Part shown: piece after piece, positions 10,270-18,692 of the stretch
How the letters are laid out: each line of letters starts with the position of its first letter
Numbering within the stretch: the first letter of the stretch is position 1
NCBI GenBank assembly: GCA_025989215.1
Contig: JAPDNP010000003.1
Location: 186,001 to 250,000, forward strand
Length of the DNA stretch: 64,000 bases
Direction: 5' to 3'
From: Neisseriaceae bacterium JH1-16
GTDB taxonomy: Bacteria > Pseudomonadota > Gammaproteobacteria > Burkholderiales > Chromobacteriaceae
Translations under genes and position numbers: made by a program
The notes under the pieces: generated by a model
What the model was told of the DNA's origin: nothing
Database searches by the model: none
The model's input: the letters and a program-made list of their open reading frames with translations, nothing else

Positions 10270-10818
10270 ATGATTCGCAATATCCGCCGCTATGAAGGCC
10301 ACACCCCGGAAGTGCCGGACTCCTGTTTTGTCGACCCGAGCGCGGTAGTGATCGGCGAGGTGAAGTTGGCCGAACACGTGTCGATCTGGCCGTGCGCGGT
10401 GCTGCGCGGCGACGTCAACCACATCCACATCGGCGAGGGCAGCAATGTGCAGGACTTCGCGATGCTGCACGTCACCCACAAGCGCGAGTCCGATCCGGAC
10501 GGCGCGCCACTGATCATCGGCCGCCACGTCACCATCGGCCACCATGTCAGCCTGCACGGCTGCACCATCGGCGACGAGGTACTGGTCGGCATCGGCTCCA
10601 CCGTGCTCGACCGCGCAGTGATCGAACCGCGCGTGATGATTGGCGCCGGCAGCCTGGTGCCGCCGGGCAAGCGCCTGGAGTCGGGCTGGCTGTACATGGG
10701 CAGCCCGGTCAAGCCGGTGCGCAAGCTCAGCGAGGCGGAGCTGGCCAATTTCGAATACTCGGCGCAGCACTACATCCGGCTGGCGGCCAAGCACAAGGCG
10801 AGCCTGGACGACGAATAA
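10270..10818 (+). CDS. Gamma-class carbonic anhydrase family protein (YrdA-like)
   Basis: A 182-residue left-handed beta-helix protein. Hexapeptide turns are visible (DFAMLHVTHK, IIGRHVTIGHHVSLHGCTIGDEVLVGIGSTV). The His triad typical of gamma-carbonic anhydrases is present: H67 or H70, with H91 and H96 spaced H-x4-H. It ends with the usual GSPVKPVRKLSEAE. Activity as a true carbonic anhydrase is not proven for YrdA-type members. It is divergent from prlC and carries one motif copy at 10365. Confidence 0.88.
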   Translation: MIRNIRRYEGHTPEVPDSCFVDPSAVVIGEVKLAEHVSIWPCAVLRGDVNHIHIGEGSNVQDFAMLHVTHKRESDPDGAPLIIGRHVTIGHHVSLHGCTIGDEVLVGIGSTVLDRAVIEPRVMIGAGSLVPPGKRLESGWLYMGSPVKPVRKLSEAELANFEYSAQHYIRLAAKHKASLDDE

Positions 10819-10829
10819 GTCGACAAACC

Positions 10830-10887
10830 CATGCCAATGAAATAAAACATTCCGTACCTCCTAGCTTAGAAACGGAACATTGGCATG
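10830..10887 (+). promoter_or_regulatory. Long inverted repeat ending on the start codon of the RDD gene
   Basis: Perfect 10-base arms CATGCCAATG (10830-10839) and CATTGGCATG (10878-10887), with a second nested pair TTCCGT (10850-10855) and ACGGAA (10872-10877). The downstream arm contains the ATG of the RDD gene. The loop carries CCTCCT, complementary to a Shine-Dalgarno site. It could act as an RNA hairpin that hides the start codon, or as an operator. Confidence 0.5.
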
Positions 10888-11340
10888 GAAGAACTGGAAT
10901 ACGTCGGATTCTGGACCCGTACCTGGGCGCAACTACTGGACGCCTTACTGATAGCGCTGATCAGCTACCCCTTGTTGTACTTGGCCTACGGCTCGATCTT
11001 TTCTGACAGTGGCACATTCAGCCGCGGCCCGATCGATCTGCTGCTCGGCTGGGTGTTTCCGGTGGTCTGGGCGCTGGTGTTCTGGTGCAAGAAAGCGGCC
11101 ACTCCCGGCAAGATGGCGATCTCCGCCCGGATCGTCGATGCCAAAACCGGCACCCCGATTACGGTGCGGCAAGCCCTCATCCGCTATCTGGGTTACATCG
11201 TCTCGTCCCTACCGCTCGGGCTGGGTTATGTCTGGGCCGGTTTCGACGCGCGCAAGCAGGGCTGGCACGACAAGTTGGCCGGCACCGTGGTGGTCCGGCC
11301 GAAGCAGCATGGCACGCGCCCGGTCGAATTTACCGGCTAA
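10885..11340 (+). CDS. RDD family membrane protein
   Basis: A 151-residue protein. It begins YVGFWTRTWAQLLDALLIAL, the RDD signature (Arg in helix 1 and a following Asp), has a second helix around 50-65, and contains KKAATPGKMAISARIVDAKTG and LIRYLGYIVSSLPLGLGY before QGWHDKLAGTVVV, the usual end of the domain. Function in this family is mostly unknown; some members are linked to ion transport. It starts inside an inverted repeat, which may control its translation. Confidence 0.88.
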   Translation: MEELEYVGFWTRTWAQLLDALLIALISYPLLYLAYGSIFSDSGTFSRGPIDLLLGWVFPVVWALVFWCKKAATPGKMAISARIVDAKTGTPITVRQALIRYLGYIVSSLPLGLGYVWAGFDARKQGWHDKLAGTVVVRPKQHGTRPVEFTG

Positions 11341-11361
11341 GGCCCGGCTACCCGCCGGCCC

Positions 11362-11398
11362 TTCGGCCAACGAAAAAACGGAGCCCGCGGGCTCCGTT
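11362..11398. terminator. Bidirectional terminator between RDD gene and tpx, with motif copy attached
   Basis: Stem ACGGAGCCC / GGGCTCCGT (11379-11398). It is preceded by AAAAAA, which gives a T-run for tpx on the minus strand. The 10-base motif TTCGGCCAAC occupies 11362-11371 directly beside it. Confidence 0.8.
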
Positions 11399-11419
11399 TG
11401 TCGTGGACGGCTAGGTCGC

Positions 11420-11917
11420 TTACAGCGCGGCCAGGGCGGCGTCGTAGTTCGGCTCGTCGGCCACTTCGCCTACCAGCTCGGCGTGCTTCACCACGCCACC
11501 GGCGTCAACCACCACCACGGCGCGAGCGGTCAGGCCACGCAGCGGGCCACCTGCGAATTTCACGCCGTAGGCTTCGTCGAAGCCCGGGCTACGGAAGGTC
11601 GACAGGGTCTTCACGTTCTCGATGCCTTCGGCACCGCAGAAACGGCCTTGCGCGAACGGTAGGTCAGCCGAGATGCACAGCACCACGGTGTCGGCCAGCG
11701 CGGCGGCTTTTTCGTTGAACTTGCGTACCGAGGTCGCGCAGGTCGGGGTGTCGATGCTCGGGAAGATGTTCAGTACCAGCTTCTTGCCGGCGAACGATTC
11801 CAACGATACGTCGGCCAGGTCGCCGCCGGTCAGGGTGAAAGCCGGGGCCTTGCTGCCTACGGCCGGCAGGTTGCCGACGATTTCCAGCGGGGTGCCTTTC
11901 AGGGTAACGCTTGCCAT
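11420..11917 (-). CDS. tpx: Thiol peroxidase (Tpx-type 2-Cys peroxiredoxin)
   Basis: A 165-residue peroxiredoxin reducing H2O2 and alkyl peroxides with thioredoxin. Peroxidatic C60 is in [16 protein letters not shown] and resolving C94 in [11 protein letters not shown], the spacing of E. coli Tpx. ATG at 11917 has AAGGAG upstream; the in-frame extension to 12013 is not conserved. It shares a terminator with the convergent RDD gene. Confidence 0.95.
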   Translation of the reverse strand: MASVTLKGTPLEIVGNLPAVGSKAPAFTLTGGDLADVSLESFAGKKLVLNIFPSIDTPTCATSVRKFNEKAAALADTVVLCISADLPFAQGRFCGAEGIENVKTLSTFRSPGFDEAYGVKFAGGPLRGLTARAVVVVDAGGVVKHAELVGEVADEPNYDAALAAL

Positions 11918-12127
11918 GGTGATGTCTCCTTGTTGGTCATGTGTGAATGCAGCGGCTTGCAGTTTGCCGCAGCCGTGTGACATTTCAACCCTGCCGGCAG
12001 CAGGGTTGGCCAAAAGCCGTTGATCGTAAAGGAAAAGCCTCGCGCACTATCTCCGCCAGGGCATGGCAGACCGGGGCATCGCCCCTGGTCCACCCCCTGC
12101 CAACTGACCGATTGCCGCGTCTCAGGG

Positions 12128-12517
12128 CTAATCCGGCAGCGTCAGCCCCTGTTCGGCCAACACCTCGCGCGCGGCGCGGAACGCCTCGACCGCACATGGC
12201 GCACCGGCGTACACCGCCGAATGCAGCAGCACCTCGCGCAGCTCGACCAAGGTCGCGCCGTTGTTCAGCGCGCCGCGGATGTGGCCCTTCAGCTCGGTGC
12301 TGCGCCCCAGCGCGGCCAGCATGCCGCAGGTCACCAGGCTGCGCGTCTTCAGGTCGATGCCCTCGCGCTGCCAGGTGCTGCCCCAGGCGTGTTCATTCAG
12401 CCAGTCCTGCAGCGGTCGGCTGAAACCGTCCAACCCGCCCATCGCGCGCTCGACGAAGGCCTCGCCCATCACCGCGGTGCGGGTGGCGATGCCTTGCGCT
12501 TTGTCCTGCTCGCTCAT
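12128..12517 (-). CDS. Carboxymuconolactone decarboxylase family protein
   Basis: A 129-residue all-helical protein of the 4-carboxymuconolactone decarboxylase (PcaC) type. It has EHAWGSTWQREGIDLKTRSLVTCGMLAALGRSTELKGHIRGALNNGAT and EVLLHSAVYAGAPCAVEAFR, both typical of PcaC. The start at 12517 has AAGGAG upstream. There is no neighbouring protocatechuate pathway, so the exact reaction is uncertain. Confidence 0.85.
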   Translation of the reverse strand: MSEQDKAQGIATRTAVMGEAFVERAMGGLDGFSRPLQDWLNEHAWGSTWQREGIDLKTRSLVTCGMLAALGRSTELKGHIRGALNNGATLVELREVLLHSAVYAGAPCAVEAFRAAREVLAEQGLTLPD

Positions 12518-12704
12518 CACGGCTCCTTGTTCCAGACTGGCATGAACGCATGACCATGCCATGATAGTGCGGACCCGGCAAGGCCGATGCGACAGCTGCC
12601 AGGCGGTATGGCGCGATCATTAGAGACATCACTAGCCCAAACCGCGGGGATAATGGCAGATGAAATCACTTACGCTGGCTTTGCAGCCGATGACAGTGCC
12701 CTAA

Positions 12705-12816
12705 GAGCCGCTAACAAAACCCAGCACAGCGATCCTGGCTAGGCGCACTGCCGCAGACAGTACAAGCAGTACGGCAAGGCAGTGCAACAACGCCAGGAGG
12801 GGTTTGTTAGCGGCTC
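12705..12816. mobile_element. 112-bp MITE with IS5-group-like ends
   Basis: Terminal inverted repeats GAGCCGCTAACAAAACCC and, reversed, GAGCCGCTAACAAACCCC match over 17 of 18 bases, the first 14 perfectly. The element is flanked by a TAA direct repeat (12702-12704 and 12817-12819), as made by IS1031-type members of the IS5 family. The interior is too short for a transposase. Confidence 0.8.
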
Positions 12817-12905
12817 TAAGCATTAACATGCGTATCCCGCCACCCGGATCAGCCTGCGCCGCGCATATGACCGCCACCCACACACCTTTAAGACCAGGAG
12901 CCTCC

Positions 12906-13370
12906 ATGCCCACCGCCAAGCTGACCCGTTCCATCGCGACCAAGCGCCGCACCGCGACCGCTCGCGCCCTGCTCGCCGCGACCTGGCTGTCCGTCGCGCT
13001 GTTGCCAAGCGCGGTCCAGGCTGCCCCATCCATCCCATCACAACCGGTGCACTTCCAGCAAGGCAGCAGCAGCGCCACCCTGAAAGGGCAACTCAAGGGC
13101 CCCAATAGCGACGGCCGCGACTATGTGCTGCGCGCCAAGACCGGCCAGACCATGACGGTGGAGCTGCAAACCAAGTCGACCTCCACCTACTTCAACATCC
13201 TGCCGCCGAACAGCGACGAGGCCCTCTACGTGGGCGAAGTTCACGGAGATCAGCACTGGAGCGGCGTACTGCCCGCCGACGGCGACTATCGGGTACGCGT
13301 CTACCTCAACCGCGCCGCGTCCCGCAAAGGCAAGGCATCCAGCTATGCCCTGAAGATTGCCGTGCACTAG
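12906..13370 (+). CDS. Secreted protein resembling g-type lysozyme inhibitor (PliG-like)
   Basis: A 154-residue protein. The long basic signal peptide ends LSVALLPSAVQA before APSIPSQPVHF. The mature domain has FQQGSSSATLKGQLKG, DYVLRAKTGQTMTVEL, DQHWSGVLPADGDYRVRVYLNRAASRKGKASSYALKI. The SG-x-LP-x-x-GDY-x-x-RVYL-x-R core is the signature of PliG-type periplasmic inhibitors, often misnamed DNA breaking-rejoining proteins. ATG at 12906 has AGGAG six bases upstream; the longer open frame runs into the MITE and is not used. The role in lysozyme resistance is inferred from family resemblance. Confidence 0.7.
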   Translation: MPTAKLTRSIATKRRTATARALLAATWLSVALLPSAVQAAPSIPSQPVHFQQGSSSATLKGQLKGPNSDGRDYVLRAKTGQTMTVELQTKSTSTYFNILPPNSDEALYVGEVHGDQHWSGVLPADGDYRVRVYLNRAASRKGKASSYALKIAVH

Positions 13371-13697
13371 CACGGGCCGGAAGCGGCGAACAAGCTCCTC
13401 CCGGCCTTGTTGGCCAGGCCAGGATTAACCTGACAGCCCACGGCCGGGGCCCGGCTTTGCTGGTTTTGTGAGCCGATCGACAGTGTGGGACAGCTCGCCC
13501 CTTGCACGATTCGGCAACGTACCCAGCCTCTCTTTGCTGAAGGGCGCCCCGCCGGGAGTCGGGCAAGCAGTGCGGCGTCGAAACGCGCTCGAAGATGGCC
13601 ATAGCCCCCTCGTAGGCACGCTCTGTGCGTGCTTGATGTTTGCCGGGATGGGGCTAAAGCTTAGTGCACCATCTTGTCCGACTACCGAGGCACTGCC
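13371..13697. other. Intergenic region, unassigned
   Basis: About 330 bases with no gene I can support. A minus-strand frame (about 13306-13602, FERVSTPHCLPDSRRG) is open but has no ribosome site and runs into the preceding gene. It looks like a coding-like intergenic repeat rather than a gene. Confidence 0.4.
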
Positions 13698-14471
13698 ATG
13701 GCCACTTCTCCCACACCCCCTGTAAGCGCCGCGCCCGTCTCGCCGGGCTCGCAAGCGGCGCCCGCCCAGTTTCGCATCGAGATCACCGACAACGGCCCGT
13801 TCCTGGTGTACGGCCAGCCTCCGCTCGTTCAGCTATTCATCACCCTGGACGACAGCGGACAGTCGTGGAGCTACCGCGCCGGACAACGCTTCGAGCTGGA
13901 AGAGCCTGCCGCGCTGTGCCGCTGCGGCCATTCGCAGCACAAGCCGTTCTGCGACGGCAGCCACCAGCGGGTCGGCTTCGACGGCACTGAGACCGCCACG
14001 CTCGCGCCCATCCTGGACGGCGCACAGCGCTTCGACGGTCCGGCCCTGCAACTGAGCGACAACCCCGACTACTGCGCCAACGCCCGTTTCTGCGACGGGC
14101 ACGGCAGCATCTGGCAGCTGGTGCCGCGCAGCGACGACCCGCAGACGGTAGCGCTGGTCTTGCACGAGGCACAGCACTGTCCGTCCGGGCGTCTGCTCGC
14201 CTGGGACAAGGCCAGCGGCGCACCGCTCGAGGCCGTCGACACCCCGCAGCTGGGGCTGCTTGAGGACCCGCCTAGCCAGGCCAGCGGCCCCCTGTGGGTA
14301 CGCGGCGGAATCGTCATCCAAGCGGCGGACGGCAGCGTCTACGAGATTCGCAACCGTGTCACCTTGTGCCGCTGCGGCCACTCGCAGAACAAGCCGTTCT
14401 GCGACGGCAGCCACGTCACCGCGCAATGGCAGGATGGCCTGCCCGGCCCCGCCGGCGAGCCGCAGCACTAG
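13698..14471 (+). CDS. Iron-sulfur protein with two CDGSH domains
   Basis: A 257-residue protein. The first 3Cys-1His cluster site is CRCGHSQHKPFCDGSH (C74, C76, C85, H89). A near-identical second site is at the C-terminus (C224, C226, C235, H239). Between them lies a region with NPDYCANARFCDGHGSIW and HEAQHCPSGRLLAWD, resembling the divergent 4Fe-4S domain found in such fusions. CDGSH clusters are redox-active [2Fe-2S] centres; the partner is unknown. ATG at 13698 has GAGGC upstream and is preferred to a TTG 24 bases earlier. Confidence 0.85.
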   Translation: MATSPTPPVSAAPVSPGSQAAPAQFRIEITDNGPFLVYGQPPLVQLFITLDDSGQSWSYRAGQRFELEEPAALCRCGHSQHKPFCDGSHQRVGFDGTETATLAPILDGAQRFDGPALQLSDNPDYCANARFCDGHGSIWQLVPRSDDPQTVALVLHEAQHCPSGRLLAWDKASGAPLEAVDTPQLGLLEDPPSQASGPLWVRGGIVIQAADGSVYEIRNRVTLCRCGHSQNKPFCDGSHVTAQWQDGLPGPAGEPQH

Positions 14472-14573
14472 CCCGACAAGGCCACGCCGCTCGCCTCGCG
14501 CGGGCGGCATGCCCCTCAGCCGCCGCGCGGCGCAGCTCCCGCCCCTTCCCCCAGCAGTGCTACACTCTGGCGC

Positions 14574-14583
14574 TTCGGCCAAC
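14574..14583 (+). repeat. 10-base motif copy upstream of the outer-membrane protein gene
   Basis: TTCGGCCAAC in a non-coding position, 16 bases before the ATG of the next gene. It shows the motif is not merely a codon-pair effect. Confidence 0.85.
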
Positions 14584-14599
14584 CGCTGCGCCAACGATC

Positions 14600-15298
14600 A
14601 TGCTGCCCCTGACCCGTTCCCTGCTCGCCGTGCTCTGCGCCGGCCTCTGCCTTCCCGCCCTGGCCGACGAACCCGACGCGCTGGCGATCACCGTCGGCGC
14701 ACTCAGCCGCAAGGTGCCGGACGGCGTCACCACCCGCCTGCAGACCATGGTCGAGGCGCACCATGACACCGCCTACGGCCGCGCCTACATCGACAATGGC
14801 GAGCTGGGCTGGGCGCTCCCGGCGCCGGGCGGCTTCGCTGCGGTGGGCGTAGCCAACGAGCGGCTGTGGGGCTACGGCGGGCCGAGCTCGTCGAACGTGG
14901 CGCTGCTGCGCTACGGCATCGACCTGCCGCAGGACGGCACGCTGTCGGTGGGCCTGGCCGACCGGATTGGCTCACACACGCCGGGCAAGCTCGCCGTGTT
15001 CGGCATCGACCAGCCGGTCACCACCTGGCGCAACACCGAATGGGGCTTCAGCTACTGGGGCACCGCCGCCGACCGCACCCGCCGCCAGAGCCTGGGCAAC
15101 GCCAGCTACGGCGGCGACTACCGGCTGGAACAGGGCAACTGGATGATCACCGCCACCTACCCGAGCAAGGCGCGCTGGCAGCTGGTAGCCGGCGCGGGCA
15201 CCCGCTGGGAGGCGCGCCCCGACGACGGCTACCAGAGCGGCTGGCAGACCCTGCTCGGCCTGCGCTGGAACGCCTCGTTCCACAACGGCGGCAACTGA
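14600..15298 (+). CDS. Predicted outer-membrane or periplasmic beta-rich protein
   Basis: A 232-residue protein with signal peptide MLPLTRSLLAVLCAGLCLPALADE. The rest alternates short polar and aromatic strands (WGFSYWGTAADRTRRQS, YGGDYRLEQGNWMITATYPS, GWQTLLGLRWNASF) and ends in an aromatic-containing strand, as in small beta-barrels. I do not recognise the family. It starts 130 bases after the CDGSH gene and ends before a strong hairpin shared with obgE. Confidence 0.6.
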   Translation: MLPLTRSLLAVLCAGLCLPALADEPDALAITVGALSRKVPDGVTTRLQTMVEAHHDTAYGRAYIDNGELGWALPAPGGFAAVGVANERLWGYGGPSSSNVALLRYGIDLPQDGTLSVGLADRIGSHTPGKLAVFGIDQPVTTWRNTEWGFSYWGTAADRTRRQSLGNASYGGDYRLEQGNWMITATYPSKARWQLVAGAGTRWEARPDDGYQSGWQTLLGLRWNASFHNGGN

Positions 15299-15317
15299 AT
15301 CCGCCCCGGAAACGACA

Positions 15318-15343
15318 ACGGGCCGCCCCTTGGGGCGGCCCGT
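15318..15343. terminator. Hairpin between convergent outer-membrane gene and obgE
   Basis: Perfect 12-base stem ACGGGCCGCCCC / GGGGCGGCCCGT with a two-base loop. T-runs on either side are weak, but its position between two stop codons fits a shared terminator. Confidence 0.65.
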
Positions 15344-15364
15344 GTTACGTCTACGCAGTACGGC

Positions 15365-16609
<1,245 letters not shown>

Positions 16610-16618
16610 TCAATACAA

Positions 16619-16653
16619 ACAAAAAAGCCCTATCCCGAGGACAGGGCTTTTTC
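16619..16653. terminator. rpmA terminator
   Basis: AAAAAGCCCT, nine-base loop, ACAGGGCTTTTT. Symmetrical A and T runs make it work in either direction; it sits 15 bases after the rpmA stop. Confidence 0.9.
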
Positions 16654-16667
16654 AGACGTTACGGGGA

Positions 16668-16943
16668 TTACTCGCCGTCTACGCCGGTGTACGGAACCAC
16701 GTTCACGGTCTTGCGCTTCAGAGCGCCCTTGACGGTGAATTGTACGTAGCCGTCAACCTTAGCGAACAAGGTGTGATCCTTGCCCTGACCGACGTTGTCG
16801 CCAGCGTGGAACTTGGTACCGCGCTGACGCACGATGATCGAGCCAGCCGGGATCAGTTCGCTACCGTAAACCTTAACGCCCAAGCGTTTGGCTTCGGAGT
16901 CGCGACCGTTGCGGGAGCTACCGCCTGCTTTTTTGTGTGCCAT
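16668..16943 (-). CDS. rpmA: 50S ribosomal protein L27
   Basis: A 91-residue protein beginning [24 protein letters not shown], the conserved L27 N-terminus that reaches the peptidyl transferase centre. It has the Gly-rich [19 protein letters not shown] core. Second gene of the rplU-rpmA operon, 13 bases after rplU. Confidence 0.97.
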   Translation of the reverse strand: MAHKKAGGSSRNGRDSEAKRLGVKVYGSELIPAGSIIVRQRGTKFHAGDNVGQGKDHTLFAKVDGYVQFTVKGALKRKTVNVVPYTGVDGE

Positions 16944-16956
16944 AGCTAGTTATTCC

Positions 16957-17268
16957 TTACTTCGAAATCGCGTCGATGCGGATTTCGGTGTAGTTCTGAC
17001 GATGACCCTGGTGCTTCTGGTAGTGCTTACGGCGACGCATCTTGAAGATGCGAACCTTTTCGCCACGACCGTGGGCAACAACAGTAGCCTTGACAGTAGC
17101 GCCAGCTACCAGCGGGGCGCCAACTTCAACCTGTTCACCGTCAGCAACCATCAGCACTTCTTCAAGTACGATTTGGCTATCGATGTCGGCAGGTATCTGT
17201 TCTATTTTGAGTTTTTCGCCAACGGCAACTTTATATTGCTTACCGCCGGTTTTTACGACCGCGTACAT
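16957..17268 (-). CDS. rplU: 50S ribosomal protein L21
   Basis: A 103-residue protein: [20 protein letters not shown] at the N-terminus and [23 protein letters not shown] at the C-terminus are diagnostic for L21. AGGAG precedes the ATG at 17268, and a strong sigma70 promoter lies about 60 bases upstream. Confidence 0.97.
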   Translation of the reverse strand: MYAVVKTGGKQYKVAVGEKLKIEQIPADIDSQIVLEEVLMVADGEQVEVGAPLVAGATVKATVVAHGRGEKVRIFKMRRRKHYQKHQGHRQNYTEIRIDAISK

Positions 17269-17323
17269 TCGATGGAACTCCTAATGAATTATCTCCGCGC
17301 CAGATGCGCGCGAAGAGCCCGTG

Positions 17324-17352
17324 ATAGTACGCAAGTACCTGATAGCTGTCAA
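17324..17352 (-). promoter_or_regulatory. Sigma70 promoter of rplU-rpmA
   Basis: On the minus strand: TTGACA (17347-17352), 17-base spacer, TACTAT (17324-17329). A near-consensus promoter 55 bases before the rplU start. Confidence 0.85.
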
Positions 17353-17456
17353 TTTTTTCACCGCAACGCCTCGTCACCCCGCTCACCTTGGCCGCAATCG
17401 GTTCCGATCTGTTATGATCGCCGCTTTATTGGCTCGTGCTTTTACTGGTTTCCAAC

Positions 17457-18428
17457 GTGTCCACCGCCCCGCTTTTTCGCTCACTGATTACCGAAGACAT
17501 GCAAGCCGTTGATCGCGTCATCCGCGAGCAACTGCACTCCGACGTGGTGTTGATCCGCCAGGTGGCGGAATACATCATTTCCGCAGGCGGCAAGCGCATG
17601 CGCCCGGCCGTGGCGCTACTGGCCGGCAAGGCACTGGACTACGACGGGCCGCATCTGCACTCGCTGGCCGCGATGATCGAGTTCATCCACACCTCGACGC
17701 TGCTGCACGACGACGTGGTCGACGAATCCGACCTGCGCCGCGGCCGCGACACCGCCAACGCGCTGTTCGGCAACGCCGCCGCGGTGCTGGTCGGTGACTT
17801 CCTGTACACCCGCGCCTTCCAGATGATGGTCGCGCCGCAAGACATGCGCATCCTGCAGGTAATGGCCGACGCCACCAACGTGATCGCCGAAGGCGAGGTG
17901 CTGCAGCTGCTCAACATCGGCAACACCGACATCGATGAAGCCGAATACCTGCAGGTGATCCAGTACAAGACCGCCAAGCTGTTCGAAGCCGCCTGCCGCG
18001 TCGGCGCGCTGATCGCCGGCGCCGATTCCGAACAGGAACAGGCACTGGCCGCCTACGGCATGCACCTGGGCACCGCCTTCCAGATCATCGACGACGTGCT
18101 CGACTACTCGGGCGACGCCGACACCATCGGCAAGAGCTTGGGCGACGACCTGGCCGAAGGCAAGCCGACGCTGCCGCTGATCTACACCATGCGCCAGGGC
18201 GACGAAGCATCGGCCCAGTTGGTGCGCCACGCGCTGGAACACGCCGGCCGCGAACATTTCAACGCGGTACTCGCTGCGGTACAATCCTGCGGCGCACTGG
18301 ACTACGCCCGCGGCGAAGCCGAAGCCGCCGCCCGCCGCGCCGTCGACGCGCTAACCTGCCTGCCGGACAGCCCGGCCAAGAATGCGCTGGCCGAACTGGC
18401 CTTGCTGTCGGTACAGCGCGCCGCCTGA
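17457..18428 (+). CDS. ispB: Octaprenyl diphosphate synthase
   Basis: A polyprenyl synthase of about 323 residues making the side chain of ubiquinone. First Asp-rich motif LLHDDVVDESDLRRG, second QIIDDVLDYSGD, plus GGKRMRPAVALL and LAEGKPTLPL. I chose GTG at 17457; another in-frame GTG lies at 17436, and neither has a strong ribosome site. Divergent from rplU, as in many betaproteobacteria, with the tRNA gene following directly. Confidence 0.93.
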   Translation: MSTAPLFRSLITEDMQAVDRVIREQLHSDVVLIRQVAEYIISAGGKRMRPAVALLAGKALDYDGPHLHSLAAMIEFIHTSTLLHDDVVDESDLRRGRDTANALFGNAAAVLVGDFLYTRAFQMMVAPQDMRILQVMADATNVIAEGEVLQLLNIGNTDIDEAEYLQVIQYKTAKLFEAACRVGALIAGADSEQEQALAAYGMHLGTAFQIIDDVLDYSGDADTIGKSLGDDLAEGKPTLPLIYTMRQGDEASAQLVRHALEHAGREHFNAVLAAVQSCGALDYARGEAEAAARRAVDALTCLPDSPAKNALAELALLSVQRAA

Positions 18429-18433
18429 TTCTC

Positions 18434-18508
18434 GTCTCCGTAGTTAAATGGATATAACGGCCCCCTCCTAAGGGGCAGTTACAGGTTCGATTCCTGTCGG
18501 GGGCACCA
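18434..18508 (+). tRNA. tRNA-Arg (anticodon CCT)
   Basis: Seven-pair acceptor stem GTCTCCG / CGGGGGC with two G-U pairs. Anticodon stem GCCCC / GGGGC holds loop CTCCTAA with anticodon CCT at 18467-18469. T arm is ACAGG-TTCGATT-CCTGT, ending in encoded CCA. Its 3' end is the integration site of the following mobile element and is kept intact by the element's attL. Confidence 0.95.
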
Positions 18509-18583
18509 AAACACGTTCCAAAGCAATCCAAAGCAGTCCACAAAACCCGCACAGCGTAAGGCTCTGCGGGTTTTTTGTCGTCC
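18486..18583. other. attL: tRNA 3' end plus adjacent terminator-containing sequence
   Basis: Starts in the T loop (TTCGATTCCTGTCGGGGGCACCA). It continues with CGTTCCAAAGCAATCC and a hairpin AACCCGC...GCGGGTTTTTT (18542-18576). The same order recurs, diverged, at 32964-33060. Confidence 0.8.
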
Positions 18584-18623
18584 AAAGAAGGCCTAAGCGT
18601 ACCGTTGAAAGCCGGGGGCACAT

Positions 18624-18642
18624 GGGGGCATACTTGGGGGCA
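18624..18642. repeat. Left arm-type direct repeat near attL
   Basis: GGGGGCATACTTGGGGGCA, with another GGGGGCA just upstream (18614-18620). It matches the right-end copy at 32891-32909 in 18 of 19 bases. The GGGGGCA core resembles the tRNA end GGGGGCACCA, so these may be integrase arm sites. Confidence 0.6.
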
Positions 18643-18692
18643 TCACAGCAGGAGGCTTTTTCTTATGCCCCCAATCACCTGGAGAAACCCCC

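Noticed and set aside
8172-10295. Long plus-strand frame (707 codons) across prlC
   Set aside because: It is the antisense shadow of the M3 peptidase gene, His/Arg/Val-rich without any motif; GC-rich codon usage opens such frames.
13306-13602. Minus-strand ORF with FERVSTPHCLPDSRRG
   Set aside because: Looks coding-like but overlaps the end of the PliG-like gene and lacks a start signal; treated as repeat-derived.
17387-17417. Possible ispB promoter (TTGGCC ... TATGAT)
   Set aside because: The -10 box is good but the spacer is about 19 bases and the -35 is weak, so it was not listed as a feature.
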